5,488 bases of DNA from Deinococcus sp. (GTDB lineage: Bacteria > Deinococcota > Deinococci > Deinococcales > Thermaceae): positions 1-5,488 of the forward strand of contig JAMCQK010000217.1 in assembly GCA_023382135.1 (NCBI GenBank). Reading direction: 5' to 3'. Below the pieces are notes generated by a model. It was given only the letters and a program-made list of their open reading frames with translations. It was not told where the DNA came from and ran no database searches. The translations under genes and the position numbers were made by a program. Of this stretch, positions 1 to 5,425 are shown in pieces. Each line of letters starts with the position of its first letter. The stretch's first letter is position 1.

Positions 1-180
1 TTGCATTGAAGCTGCGTCGGTCACGTCGGTCTGGATGAACCGGACTCCTGCTGCATCCTCACCGCGGTTGAGGTCGGCGGCGATTACCTTGGCCCCCAGC
101 TTGGCCAGCTTCTTTGCGGTAGCCAGGCCCAACCCCGAAGCCCCGCCGGCAGCGAAGGCGCTCGTGCCCTTGATGTCCAT
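1..180 (-). CDS. 3-hydroxyacyl-CoA dehydrogenase, SDR family (type II), N-terminal part
   Basis: This is the first 60 codons of a short-chain dehydrogenase/reductase; the rest lies beyond the window start. The peptide opens MDIKGTSAFAAGGASGLG. The glycine-rich NAD-binding loop is GGASGLG at residues 12-18, Asp36 ends the second strand (an acidic residue here favours NAD over NADP), and DVTD at 52-55 is the usual SDR adenine-pocket motif. The unusually short stretch between the second strand and DVTD resembles the type II 3-hydroxyacyl-CoA dehydrogenase of Thermus, which oxidises 3-hydroxyacyl-CoA to 3-ketoacyl-CoA in the cytoplasm. The ATG is fixed by GGGAGG four bases upstream, and only 9 bases separate it from the thiolase stop, so the two genes are probably co-transcribed and linked in beta-oxidation. 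The Thr normally before the glycine loop is Ala11 here. The active-site Ser-Tyr-Lys lies outside the window, so the substrate is inferred from context; another SDR specificity is possible. Confidence 0.8.
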   Translation of the reverse strand, partial: MDIKGTSAFAAGGASGLGLATAKKLAKLGAKVIAADLNRGEDAAGVRFIQTDVTDAASMQ

Positions 181-184
181 GAAG

Positions 185-190
185 CCTCCC
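185..190 (-). promoter_or_regulatory. Ribosome binding site of the SDR dehydrogenase
   Basis: The minus strand reads GGGAGG, then CTTC, then ATG. The first base of the site is also the last base of the thiolase TAG stop codon. This arrangement suggests translational coupling between the two genes. Confidence 0.7.
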
Positions 191-1344
191 TAGATGCGCT
201 CGATGATGGTGGCGGTGGCCATCCCGTGGCCGATACACATCGCTTGCAGGCCGAACTGGCCGCCGGTGGCCTCGAGGTGGTGCAAGAGCTTGGTTATAAG
301 GATGGCCCCGGTGGCTCCCAGCGGGTGGCCGTGGGCAATCGCACCACCATTCGGGTTTACCTTGCTCATCTCCGGCTTGAGTTCGCGGGCCCAGCTCAAG
401 ACCACGCTGGCAAAGGCCTCGTTGATCTCTATGGCGTCGAGGTCGCTCATCGAAAGTCCGGCCCGCTCGAGGGCTTTCTTGGTGGCCGGAATCACCTCCC
501 AGAGCTGCAAGGTAGGGTCACCCGCCACCACCACGCGGGCGCGGAAGCGGGCCCTTGGCCTCAAGCCGTCGGCCTCAGCAGTTTCGCGGTCTGCGATCAG
601 TACTGCCGCTGCTCCGTCAGATATTTGTGATGAATTGCCTGCGGTCACCACCCCGTCTGGGCGGAAGGCCGGGGGCAGGGAGCGCATCTTATCCAGGGTG
701 GCATCCAGGCGCACGCCCTCGTCGTAATCCAGGGTAAAGGGCCGGCCTTCTTTAGTCAGGCCCTGAATGGGGGCGATTTCGCGTTTGAAGCGGCCTTCAT
801 GGCCAGCCTGCGCGGCGCGGCGGTGGCTCTCGAAGCTGTACTCGTCCAGCTCCTGCCGACAGAGGCCGTACTTGGCCGCGAGGCGCTCGGCACTCTCGCC
901 CTGGTGGATCATCTCGTACTTGGCCCGCAAGTCCGGGTTGAGCTTCTCGAAACCCCCACCCAGTGAGGCGAACATGGGTACGCGGGTCATGTTTTCCGCA
1001 CCCCCGCCGACGACGTACTTCATGTCCCCGGCGGCTACCGCCTGGGCGGCGAAGTGGATGGCCTGCTGACCGGAGCCGCACATCCGGTCCAGGGTGGTGG
1101 CCGGAACGCTCTGAGGCAGGTTGGAGATTAAGGTGCCCAACCGCCCGAGGTTCGCGCCTTGCTCGAAGGCCTGGGTTACGCAGCCGGTGACCACATCCTC
1201 GACCTTCTCTGGACTGATGCCGCTGCGCTCGAGCAAAATATTCAGTACATGAGCATAGAGCGCGTCGGGGCGCACCTCGCGCAGGGCCCCGTTTTTTTTG
1301 CCGATGGCCGTGCGCACGGCTTCGATAATTACGGGCTCTCGCAT
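190..1344 (-). CDS. Acetyl-CoA acyltransferase (thiolase, degradative type)
   Basis: A complete 384-residue thiolase, the usual family length. It cleaves 3-ketoacyl-CoA with CoA to acetyl-CoA and a shortened acyl-CoA, the last step of beta-oxidation; a role in acetoacetyl-CoA metabolism cannot be excluded. The nucleophilic Cys89 is in MCGSGQQA. TAGNSSQISDGAAA (from residue 234), NEAF (308-311), the catalytic His340 in GGAIAHGHPLGATG and the second catalytic Cys370 in CIGHG are all present. An in-frame ATG 24 bases further upstream (1366-1368) would add eight residues, but it lacks a ribosome binding site. The chosen ATG follows GGAGGT and puts the nucleophile at the canonical position 89. CIGHG differs from the commoner CxGGG, possibly a subfamily trait. 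The gene lies 54 bases after the acyl-CoA dehydrogenase and just before the SDR gene. Codons 16-18 form a run of eight A on the coding strand, unusual in this GC-rich gene. Confidence 0.93.
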   Translation of the reverse strand: MREPVIIEAVRTAIGKKNGALREVRPDALYAHVLNILLERSGISPEKVEDVVTGCVTQAFEQGANLGRLGTLISNLPQSVPATTLDRMCGSGQQAIHFAAQAVAAGDMKYVVGGGAENMTRVPMFASLGGGFEKLNPDLRAKYEMIHQGESAERLAAKYGLCRQELDEYSFESHRRAAQAGHEGRFKREIAPIQGLTKEGRPFTLDYDEGVRLDATLDKMRSLPPAFRPDGVVTAGNSSQISDGAAAVLIADRETAEADGLRPRARFRARVVVAGDPTLQLWEVIPATKKALERAGLSMSDLDAIEINEAFASVVLSWARELKPEMSKVNPNGGAIAHGHPLGATGAILITKLLHHLEATGGQFGLQAMCIGHGMATATIIERI

Positions 1345-1347
1345 GAT

Positions 1348-1353
1348 ACCTCC
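1348..1353 (-). promoter_or_regulatory. Ribosome binding site that fixes the thiolase start
   Basis: The minus strand reads GGAGGT, then ATC, then ATG. The spacing is short, but the match to the anti-Shine-Dalgarno sequence is strong. The alternative ATG at 1366-1368 is preceded only by the AT-rich GGTTATTTGGTTAT, a direct repeat of GGTTAT, and by no purine-rich site. This decides the start at 1344. Confidence 0.65.
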
Positions 1354-1398
1354 GATGATTTGCAGCATATAACCAAATAACCAGTAGCTAAAAGCACG

Positions 1399-2541
1399 CT
1401 ACCAGCGTTTATCCCGTACCAACTCCCTGACCATGATCGTTCGTTGAATCTCGCTGGTGCCCTCGTAAATTTGCAACACCTTGGCGTCGCGCATGAGCTT
1501 CTCCACCGGGTACTCGGTGCTATAACCGTAGCCGCCAAAGACCTGCACCGCCTCGGTGGTGGCCCACATAGCGGTGTCGGCGGCGTAGGCCTTGGCGTAG
1601 GCGGCCTCGAGGGTGTTGGGCTGGCCCTGCTGGGCCTTCCAGGCCGCCTCTCGCGTCAATAACCGGGCTGCCTGGGTGCGCATGCCCATCTCGGCCAGCT
1701 TGAAGCCCACCCCCTGGAACTGGTGGATCGGCTGTCCGAAAGCCTCTCGTTGGGTTGCATAGTGCACAGCCTCGTCCAGGGCGCGCTGCGAAACACCCAC
1801 GGCGAAGGCCGCTACCATGGGCCTCGAGCGGTCGAAGACTTTCATGGCGATCCTGAAGCCATCACCCTCGTTCCCCAACAACGAGTCTGCGGGCAGCTCG
1901 ACTTCATCCAAGACCACCTCGGCGGCGGAAGAGGCCCGCTGGCCCATCTTGGGCAGTTTCTTGGACACCTCCAGACCCTTGCGCCCACGCTCCACCAAAA
2001 AGGCGCTGATGCCCTTGTGAGCGGCTTCCGGGCCGGTCTTGGCAAAAACTACTAGGAAAGCAGCCTCTGGGGCATGGCTGATCCAGGTCTTGCGGCCTGA
2101 GAGTAACCAGCCATCGGCGGTTTTGTTGGCTCTAGTAGCGATAGCGCCGGCGTCGGAGCCGGCGTGTGGCTCGGTGAGGGCGTAGGCCCCTGGGCTCTCG
2201 CGCAGGAGGGCCAGGTACTTCTGCTTTTGTTCTTTCGTCCCGGCAATCAGAAGCGGTTCGGCCACCAGGTTGTTGAGCAGGATGGTCGCAGCTATGCCTG
2301 CACAGCCCCAAGCCAACTCCTCGGCCACCAGCACTACCTCGAGCGGACCCAGACCTACCCCGCCGTATGCCTCGGGAGCGATTAGATGGGTAAAACCTAG
2401 CTTGCGAGCCTCGGAAACGATGGGGTGGGGGAAAGCGGCACTCTGGTCATACCCGGCAGCGGCAGGGACAACCACTTCACGGGCGAAGGTGCGTGCCAGG
2501 GCCTGGATTTGCCGTTGTTCCGGGGTCAGGCTGAAGTCCAC
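1399..2541 (-). CDS. Acyl-CoA dehydrogenase
   Basis: A complete 380-residue FAD-dependent acyl-CoA dehydrogenase of standard length. It oxidises acyl-CoA to trans-2-enoyl-CoA and passes electrons to electron-transfer flavoprotein, in the cytoplasm. The N-terminal helical domain starts MDFSLTPEQRQ. Family signature 1 is at 121-133 (ALTEPHAGSDAGA, binding flavin and substrate). The middle beta domain follows, and signature 2 runs from Gln333 to Asp352 (core QVFGGYGY). The catalytic base is Glu360 in IYEGTSEIQR, the position used by short- and medium-chain enzymes rather than the isovaleryl or long-chain position. Chain-length preference cannot be read from the sequence. The start is GTG, chosen because AGGAGG lies six bases upstream and the only nearby ATG is followed at once by a TAG stop. 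It is the first gene of the minus-strand group and faces away from the ligase. Confidence 0.94.
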   Translation of the reverse strand: MDFSLTPEQRQIQALARTFAREVVVPAAAGYDQSAAFPHPIVSEARKLGFTHLIAPEAYGGVGLGPLEVVLVAEELAWGCAGIAATILLNNLVAEPLLIAGTKEQKQKYLALLRESPGAYALTEPHAGSDAGAIATRANKTADGWLLSGRKTWISHAPEAAFLVVFAKTGPEAAHKGISAFLVERGRKGLEVSKKLPKMGQRASSAAEVVLDEVELPADSLLGNEGDGFRIAMKVFDRSRPMVAAFAVGVSQRALDEAVHYATQREAFGQPIHQFQGVGFKLAEMGMRTQAARLLTREAAWKAQQGQPNTLEAAYAKAYAADTAMWATTEAVQVFGGYGYSTEYPVEKLMRDAKVLQIYEGTSEIQRTIMVRELVRDKRW

Positions 2542-2547
2542 CCGCTG

Positions 2548-2553
2548 CCTCCT
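2548..2553 (-). promoter_or_regulatory. Ribosome binding site of the acyl-CoA dehydrogenase (GTG start)
   Basis: The minus strand reads AGGAGG, then CAGCGG, then GTG. The six-base spacing is ideal and supports the GTG start. An ATG-TAG pair immediately upstream rules out a longer protein in this frame. Confidence 0.75.
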
Positions 2554-2620
2554 ACATGGCCTATGATTCAGGCTGAGCTCTTTCAGTCTACCTGCCGAGG
2601 GTCAAGAACAAAGAGCACAG

Positions 2621-2635
2621 AGCGGGAGAACCGCT
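2621..2635. repeat. Short perfect inverted repeat, possible operator
   Basis: AGCGG and CCGCT are exact reverse complements separated by GAGAA. The arms are only 5 bases long, so chance is a real possibility. The position midway between the divergent ligase and dehydrogenase starts is where a shared operator would be expected. Confidence 0.25.
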
Positions 2636-2646
2636 GGAACTCACCC

Positions 2647-2676
2647 CTTACTCTCTGCTCTCGGCATTTATATACT
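2647..2676 (+). promoter_or_regulatory. Candidate promoter of the ligase
   Basis: TATACT at 2671-2676 matches the -10 consensus at 5 of 6 positions. It sits in the only AT-rich stretch of the intergenic region, about 24 bases before the ligase ATG. The best upstream partner, CTTACT at 2647-2652 with an 18-base spacer, matches the -35 consensus at only 3 of 6 positions. The implied leader would be very short, about 18 bases. Confidence 0.35.
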
Positions 2677-2688
2677 GGGACAAACGCA

Positions 2689-2695
2689 AAGGAGG
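2689..2695 (+). promoter_or_regulatory. Ribosome binding site that fixes the ligase start
   Basis: AAGGAGG is followed by CCACC and the ATG at 2701. The frame is open for another 92 codons upstream, but that stretch overlaps the dehydrogenase on the other strand and does not look like ligase sequence. This site decides the shorter start. Confidence 0.8.
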
Positions 2696-2700
2696 CCACC

Positions 2701-4314
2701 ATGCACAGCACCATTATGGATTTTCCCCTCACCCTGCCCCACTTACTCGAGCGCGCAGGCAAGCTCTTCGGCAAAGTAGAGATTACCTCGAGGCTGCCCG
2801 ACAAAAGCCTGCACCGCTACAGCTACGCCGATTTTTACCGCAGGGCCCTGGCCCTGGCCGAGGCCTTGCAGAAAGCGGGGCTAAAGAAAGGCGACCGCGT
2901 GGCCACCTTGATGTGGAACCACTACGCCCACCTCGAGGCCTACTTCGGCATCCCCGCCGCGGGCGGCGTGCTGCACACACTGAACCTGCGCCTGCATCCT
3001 TCCGACATCGCCTATATTGTGAACCACGCCGAAGACCGCTTCCTGATTGTCGACGATGTGCTGCTCAAGCTGTACGAAGCTATTAAACCGCACGTGAAGA
3101 TTGAGCGCGTTGTTGTGGTTCCCCTCACCGGACAGCCGGTTCCAGCGGGCCTCGAGAACTACGAGGACTTCCTCAAGACCGCCACCGGCAGCTTTTCCTA
3201 CCCAAAATTTGACGAGAACGACCCAGTTGGCATGTGCTACACCTCTGGAACCACCGGAAGGCCCAAAGGCGTGGTCTACTCACACCGCTCGACAGTTTTG
3301 CACTCGCTGGCTTCGGCGCTTCCCGATAGCCTGGGCCTCTCGCAGAGAGACGTACTGCTCCCGGTGGTTCCCATGTTCCACGCAAACGCCTGGGGGCTTC
3401 CGTATACCGCCACCATGGTGGGCTGCAAGCAGGTGTATCCCGGGCCGCACCTGGATGGGGAGAGCCTGCTCGACCTGTACGAGCGCGAGAAAGTCACCAC
3501 CACGGCGGGCGTTCCAACTATCTGGCTCGGCATTATTCAGGCGTTGTCAAAAGAGCCCACGCGCTGGAACCTGCAGAAAGGCATGCGGATGGTGGTGGGC
3601 GGTTCGGCCGCGCCCGAAAGCATGATCCGGGCGTTTGACAAGTTCGGCCTCGAGGTCCTCCACGCCTGGGGCATGACCGAAATGAGCCCCCTGGGCACCG
3701 TTTCCCGGCTGAAGCGGAACCTTCTGGAAGCCCCCGAAGATGAGCGCTACCTGTACCGTGCCAAGCAGGGCCTGCCCACGCCACTGGTGGAGGTGCGCGC
3801 GGTGGGCGAAAAAGGCGAAGCCCCCTGGGACGGTAAGACCCTGGGTGAGCTGCAAGTGCGGGGGCCTTGGGTGGCGGCTGGTTACTACAACCTGCAAGAA
3901 GAAGCCGACAAGTGGACCAGTGACGGCTGGTTCAGAACCGGCGACGTGGTGAACATAGACGCCGAAGGCTACGTGAAGATTGCCGACCGCACCAAGGACC
4001 TGATTAAATCCGGCGGCGAGTGGATTAGCTCGCTGGATTTGGAAAGCGCCCTGATGAGCCACCCGGCGGTGAAAGAAGCCGCCGTGATTGCCATTCCGCA
4101 CCCCAAGTGGGACGAGCGCCCGCTCGCCGCCATTGTGCTCAAGGAGGGCGCAAACGCCAGCGCGGAGGAACTCAAAAGTTTCCTGGAGCCCAAGTTTGCC
4201 AAATGGTGGCTGCCCGAGGCCTTTGTATTTCTAAACGAGATCCCCCGTACCTCCACCGGCAAATTTCTGAAGTCTCAGCTCCGCGACCAGTACCGGGAGT
4301 GGAAGTGGGAGTAA
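2701..4314 (+). CDS. Long-chain fatty-acid--CoA ligase (AMP-forming)
   Basis: A complete 537-residue member of the ANL adenylate-forming superfamily. It converts a fatty acid, ATP and CoA into acyl-CoA, AMP and pyrophosphate, the entry step to beta-oxidation. The phosphate-binding loop is YTSGTTGRPKG (180-190). VPMFHANAW (223-231) carries Trp231, which aligns by eye with the gate tryptophan described for the T. thermophilus long-chain enzyme. The adenine motif is HAWGMTE (321-327), the ribose-binding Asp415 is in WFRTGDV, and the hinge region is DRTKDLIKSGGEWIS (429-443). The catalytic Lys521 of the C-terminal domain is in PRTSTGKF. Length and motifs agree with that Thermus enzyme (about 541 residues), so a long-chain substrate is likely, although a medium-chain or other acid is possible. 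There is no signal peptide or membrane segment; the protein should be cytosolic. It is divergent from the dehydrogenase-thiolase-SDR group and appears to be transcribed alone. Confidence 0.93.
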   Translation: MHSTIMDFPLTLPHLLERAGKLFGKVEITSRLPDKSLHRYSYADFYRRALALAEALQKAGLKKGDRVATLMWNHYAHLEAYFGIPAAGGVLHTLNLRLHPSDIAYIVNHAEDRFLIVDDVLLKLYEAIKPHVKIERVVVVPLTGQPVPAGLENYEDFLKTATGSFSYPKFDENDPVGMCYTSGTTGRPKGVVYSHRSTVLHSLASALPDSLGLSQRDVLLPVVPMFHANAWGLPYTATMVGCKQVYPGPHLDGESLLDLYEREKVTTTAGVPTIWLGIIQALSKEPTRWNLQKGMRMVVGGSAAPESMIRAFDKFGLEVLHAWGMTEMSPLGTVSRLKRNLLEAPEDERYLYRAKQGLPTPLVEVRAVGEKGEAPWDGKTLGELQVRGPWVAAGYYNLQEEADKWTSDGWFRTGDVVNIDAEGYVKIADRTKDLIKSGGEWISSLDLESALMSHPAVKEAAVIAIPHPKWDERPLAAIVLKEGANASAEELKSFLEPKFAKWWLPEAFVFLNEIPRTSTGKFLKSQLRDQYREWKWE

Positions 4315-4349
4315 AGAGCAGCCAGAGTCTTGTCTGTATTGGGAGTCAT

Positions 4350-4365
4350 CGCGTTGCGTAGCGCG
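4350..4365 (+). terminator. Hairpin downstream of the ligase, possible weak terminator
   Basis: CGCGTT-GCGT-AGCGCG can fold into a six-pair stem including one G-U pair, closed by a four-base loop, 36 bases after the ligase stop. No U-run follows, so it is not a standard intrinsic terminator. It may only be a chance fold or a 3'-end stabilising structure. Confidence 0.22.
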
Positions 4366-4424
4366 CTTAGAGGAAAGGGCTGTAGGGTGATATTGCGACC
4401 AATAGTATTTGTTGCGAAGCCGCG

Positions 4425-4454
4425 TTGCTAGGTGGTTCAGCGCCTAAATATAGG
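4425..4454 (+). promoter_or_regulatory. Candidate promoter of mrr
   Basis: TTGCTA at 4425-4430 (4 of 6 to the -35 consensus) is followed after 18 bases by TATAGG at 4449-4454 (4 of 6 to -10). Alternative -10 boxes, TATACC at 4459 and TATGAT at 4470, lack a good partner. The implied leader would be about 55 bases and would contain the palindrome at 4458-4474. Confidence 0.25.
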
Positions 4455-4457
4455 GTG

Positions 4458-4474
4458 TTATACCGCAGGTATGA
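4458..4474. promoter_or_regulatory. Imperfect palindrome upstream of mrr, possible operator
   Basis: TTATACC-GCA-GGTATGA has seven-base arms with one mismatch; the central ATACC-GCA-GGTAT is perfect. It ends 42 bases before the mrr ATG and overlaps possible -10 boxes, a place where a repressor would act. No known regulator site was recognised. Confidence 0.3.
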
Positions 4475-4516
4475 TCCAACTGTTGATTAGCTGTTAAAGA
4501 ACGAGAAGAAACAGTC

Positions 4517-5425
4517 ATGGCAATTCCTGATTACCAGTCAATCATGCTTCCACTGCTTCGATTTGCATCGGACGGAGAAGAGCGCTCCTTGCGAGAAGCA
4601 ATTGATGGCTTGGCGGAGAAGTTCGGGCTTACGGATACAGAAAGAAAGGAACTCTTGCCGAGCGGCCAACAACCCACATTCGACAACCGCGTTGGCTGGG
4701 CTCGAACCTATATCAGTAAGGCAGGCCTCCTCGAACCTACGCGCCGCGGCTATTTCCGTATAACTCGGCGGGGGCGGGAAGTGCTGGCTAAGAATCCTGC
4801 TGAAATCAACATGAAGTTTCTGGAGCAATACCCGGAATTTATCGAGTTCAGAGTTAGGCGCCGGGAACGCGCAGAAACTACTGAAGAGCTAGAAACTGGA
4901 AACCTACAAACACCCGCTGAATTGCTTGAGACCGCATATCAAAAACTCCGCGAAGACCTGTCCGGAGAGCTTATTAAGATCGCAAAGGAATGCTCCCCCG
5001 CTTTCTTTGAACGGCTCGTTATCGACCTGTTGGTGAAAATGGGTTATGGCGGTACCCGTAAGGAAGCAGGTAAAGCTATAGGCCGAGCCGGAGACGAAGG
5101 AATCGATGGAATCATCAACGAAGACCGTCTCGGGCTTGATGTCATTTACATACAGGCTAAACGGTGGCAAGGCTCGGTAGGTCGCCCAGAAATCCAAAAG
5201 TTTGCGGGAGCCTTACAAGGGAATCGCGCGAAAAAGGGCATTTTCATCACTACTGCTGCCTTCACCAAAGATGCCGAGGATTACGCCGCAAAGATCGACT
5301 CAAAGATTGTTTTGATTGACGGCGAGCAACTGGCGCAACTCATGATTGATCACAATGTTGGGGTTGCGCCCGTAGCCTTATATGAAACCAAGAGAATTGA
5401 CTCCGATTACTTCATTGAGGGTTGA
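4517..5425 (+). CDS. mrr: Mrr-type modification-dependent (type IV) restriction endonuclease
   Basis: A complete 302-residue protein that closely follows E. coli Mrr (304 residues) from end to end. Enzymes of this kind cut DNA bearing foreign adenine or cytosine methylation. The N-terminal winged-helix domain (Mrr_N, about 5-92) begins MAIPDYQSIMLPLLR and includes FDNRVGWAR (55-63). A charged linker (about 112-135) joins the C-terminal PD-(D/E)xK nuclease domain (about 160-285). There Glu165 in FFERLVIDLL, Asp197 in GDEGIDG and Lys215 in IQAKRW form the expected catalytic set, followed by VGRPEIQKFAGAL and GIFITTAAF. All key residues are intact, so it is probably active. The ATG matches the start of E. 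coli Mrr, but the ribosome binding site is weak (GAGAAG about 8 bases upstream). GC content is clearly below that of the neighbours, suggesting horizontal transfer. No methyltransferase or specificity gene is seen beside it. Confidence 0.94.
   Translation: MAIPDYQSIMLPLLRFASDGEERSLREAIDGLAEKFGLTDTERKELLPSGQQPTFDNRVGWARTYISKAGLLEPTRRGYFRITRRGREVLAKNPAEINMKFLEQYPEFIEFRVRRRERAETTEELETGNLQTPAELLETAYQKLREDLSGELIKIAKECSPAFFERLVIDLLVKMGYGGTRKEAGKAIGRAGDEGIDGIINEDRLGLDVIYIQAKRWQGSVGRPEIQKFAGALQGNRAKKGIFITTAAFTKDAEDYAAKIDSKIVLIDGEQLAQLMIDHNVGVAPVALYETKRIDSDYFIEG

Larger units (their letters stand above)
2542..2700. other. Divergent intergenic region between acyl-CoA dehydrogenase and ligase
   Basis: These 159 bases must carry the start signals of both the plus-strand ligase and the minus-strand dehydrogenase group. 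Visible elements are the ribosome binding sites of both genes, an AT-rich stretch with a -10-like TATACT on the plus strand (2671-2676), a perfect inverted repeat AGCGG-GAGAA-CCGCT (2621-2635), and a minus-strand TTGACC (2600-2605) that resembles a -35 box but has no good -10 box at 16-18 bases. No known operator for a Thermus fatty-acid regulator was recognised. Shared control of both transcripts by one repressor is an inference from the layout only. Confidence 0.6.
4350..4461 (+). repeat. Imperfect tandem pair of about 70 bases
   Basis: CGCGTTGC at 4350-4357 recurs at 4421-4428. TAGGGTGATAT at 4383-4393 recurs as TAGGGTGTTAT at 4451-4461 (10 of 11 identical). The two pairs are offset by 71 and 68 bases in the same order, as expected for a decayed tandem duplication, but the DNA between the words is poorly conserved. 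Chance cannot be ruled out. Confidence 0.3.
4315..4516. other. Intergenic region between ligase and mrr, rich in short repeats
   Basis: These 202 bases carry no recognisable gene. They hold a GC hairpin (4350-4365), a second weak hairpin (TAGGTG-GTTCAG-CGCCTA, 4429-4446), a pair of repeated words about 70 bases apart, several TTGCG words, an imperfect palindrome (4458-4474), and CTGTT twice at 11-base spacing (4480 and 4491). An eight-codon ORF (4471-4497, MIQLLISC) has no convincing ribosome binding site and is not called. No tRNA-like cloverleaf was seen. Confidence 0.6.

Noticed and set aside
194..727. Plus-strand ORF of 177 codons opposite the thiolase
   Set aside because: It is the antisense shadow of a GC-rich gene; the translation shows no recognisable domain, while the thiolase frame has all its catalytic motifs.
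2600..2605. TTGACC on the minus strand as the -35 box of the dehydrogenase operon
   Set aside because: The hexamers 16-18 bases downstream do not resemble a -10 box, so a promoter call is not supported.
2425..2700. Extension of the ligase frame by 92 codons upstream
   Set aside because: It overlaps the start of the acyl-CoA dehydrogenase on the other strand, has no ligase-like sequence, and the ATG at 2701 has an excellent ribosome binding site and gives the usual family length.
3547..4101. Minus-strand ORF of 184 codons opposite the ligase
   Set aside because: It is an antisense shadow; the ligase motifs run intact through the whole stretch on the plus strand.
4429..4446. TAGGTGGTTCAGCGCCTA as part of a tRNA T-arm
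   Set aside because: The TTC context looks superficially similar, but no acceptor stem, D-arm or anticodon arm can be placed around it.
4471..4497. Eight-codon ORF (MIQLLISC) before mrr as a leader peptide
   Set aside because: It has no clear ribosome binding site and no attenuator-like structure after it; an ORF this short is expected by chance.
4315..4516. CRISPR array
   Set aside because: The repeated words are short, occur only twice and are not regularly spaced with uniform spacers.
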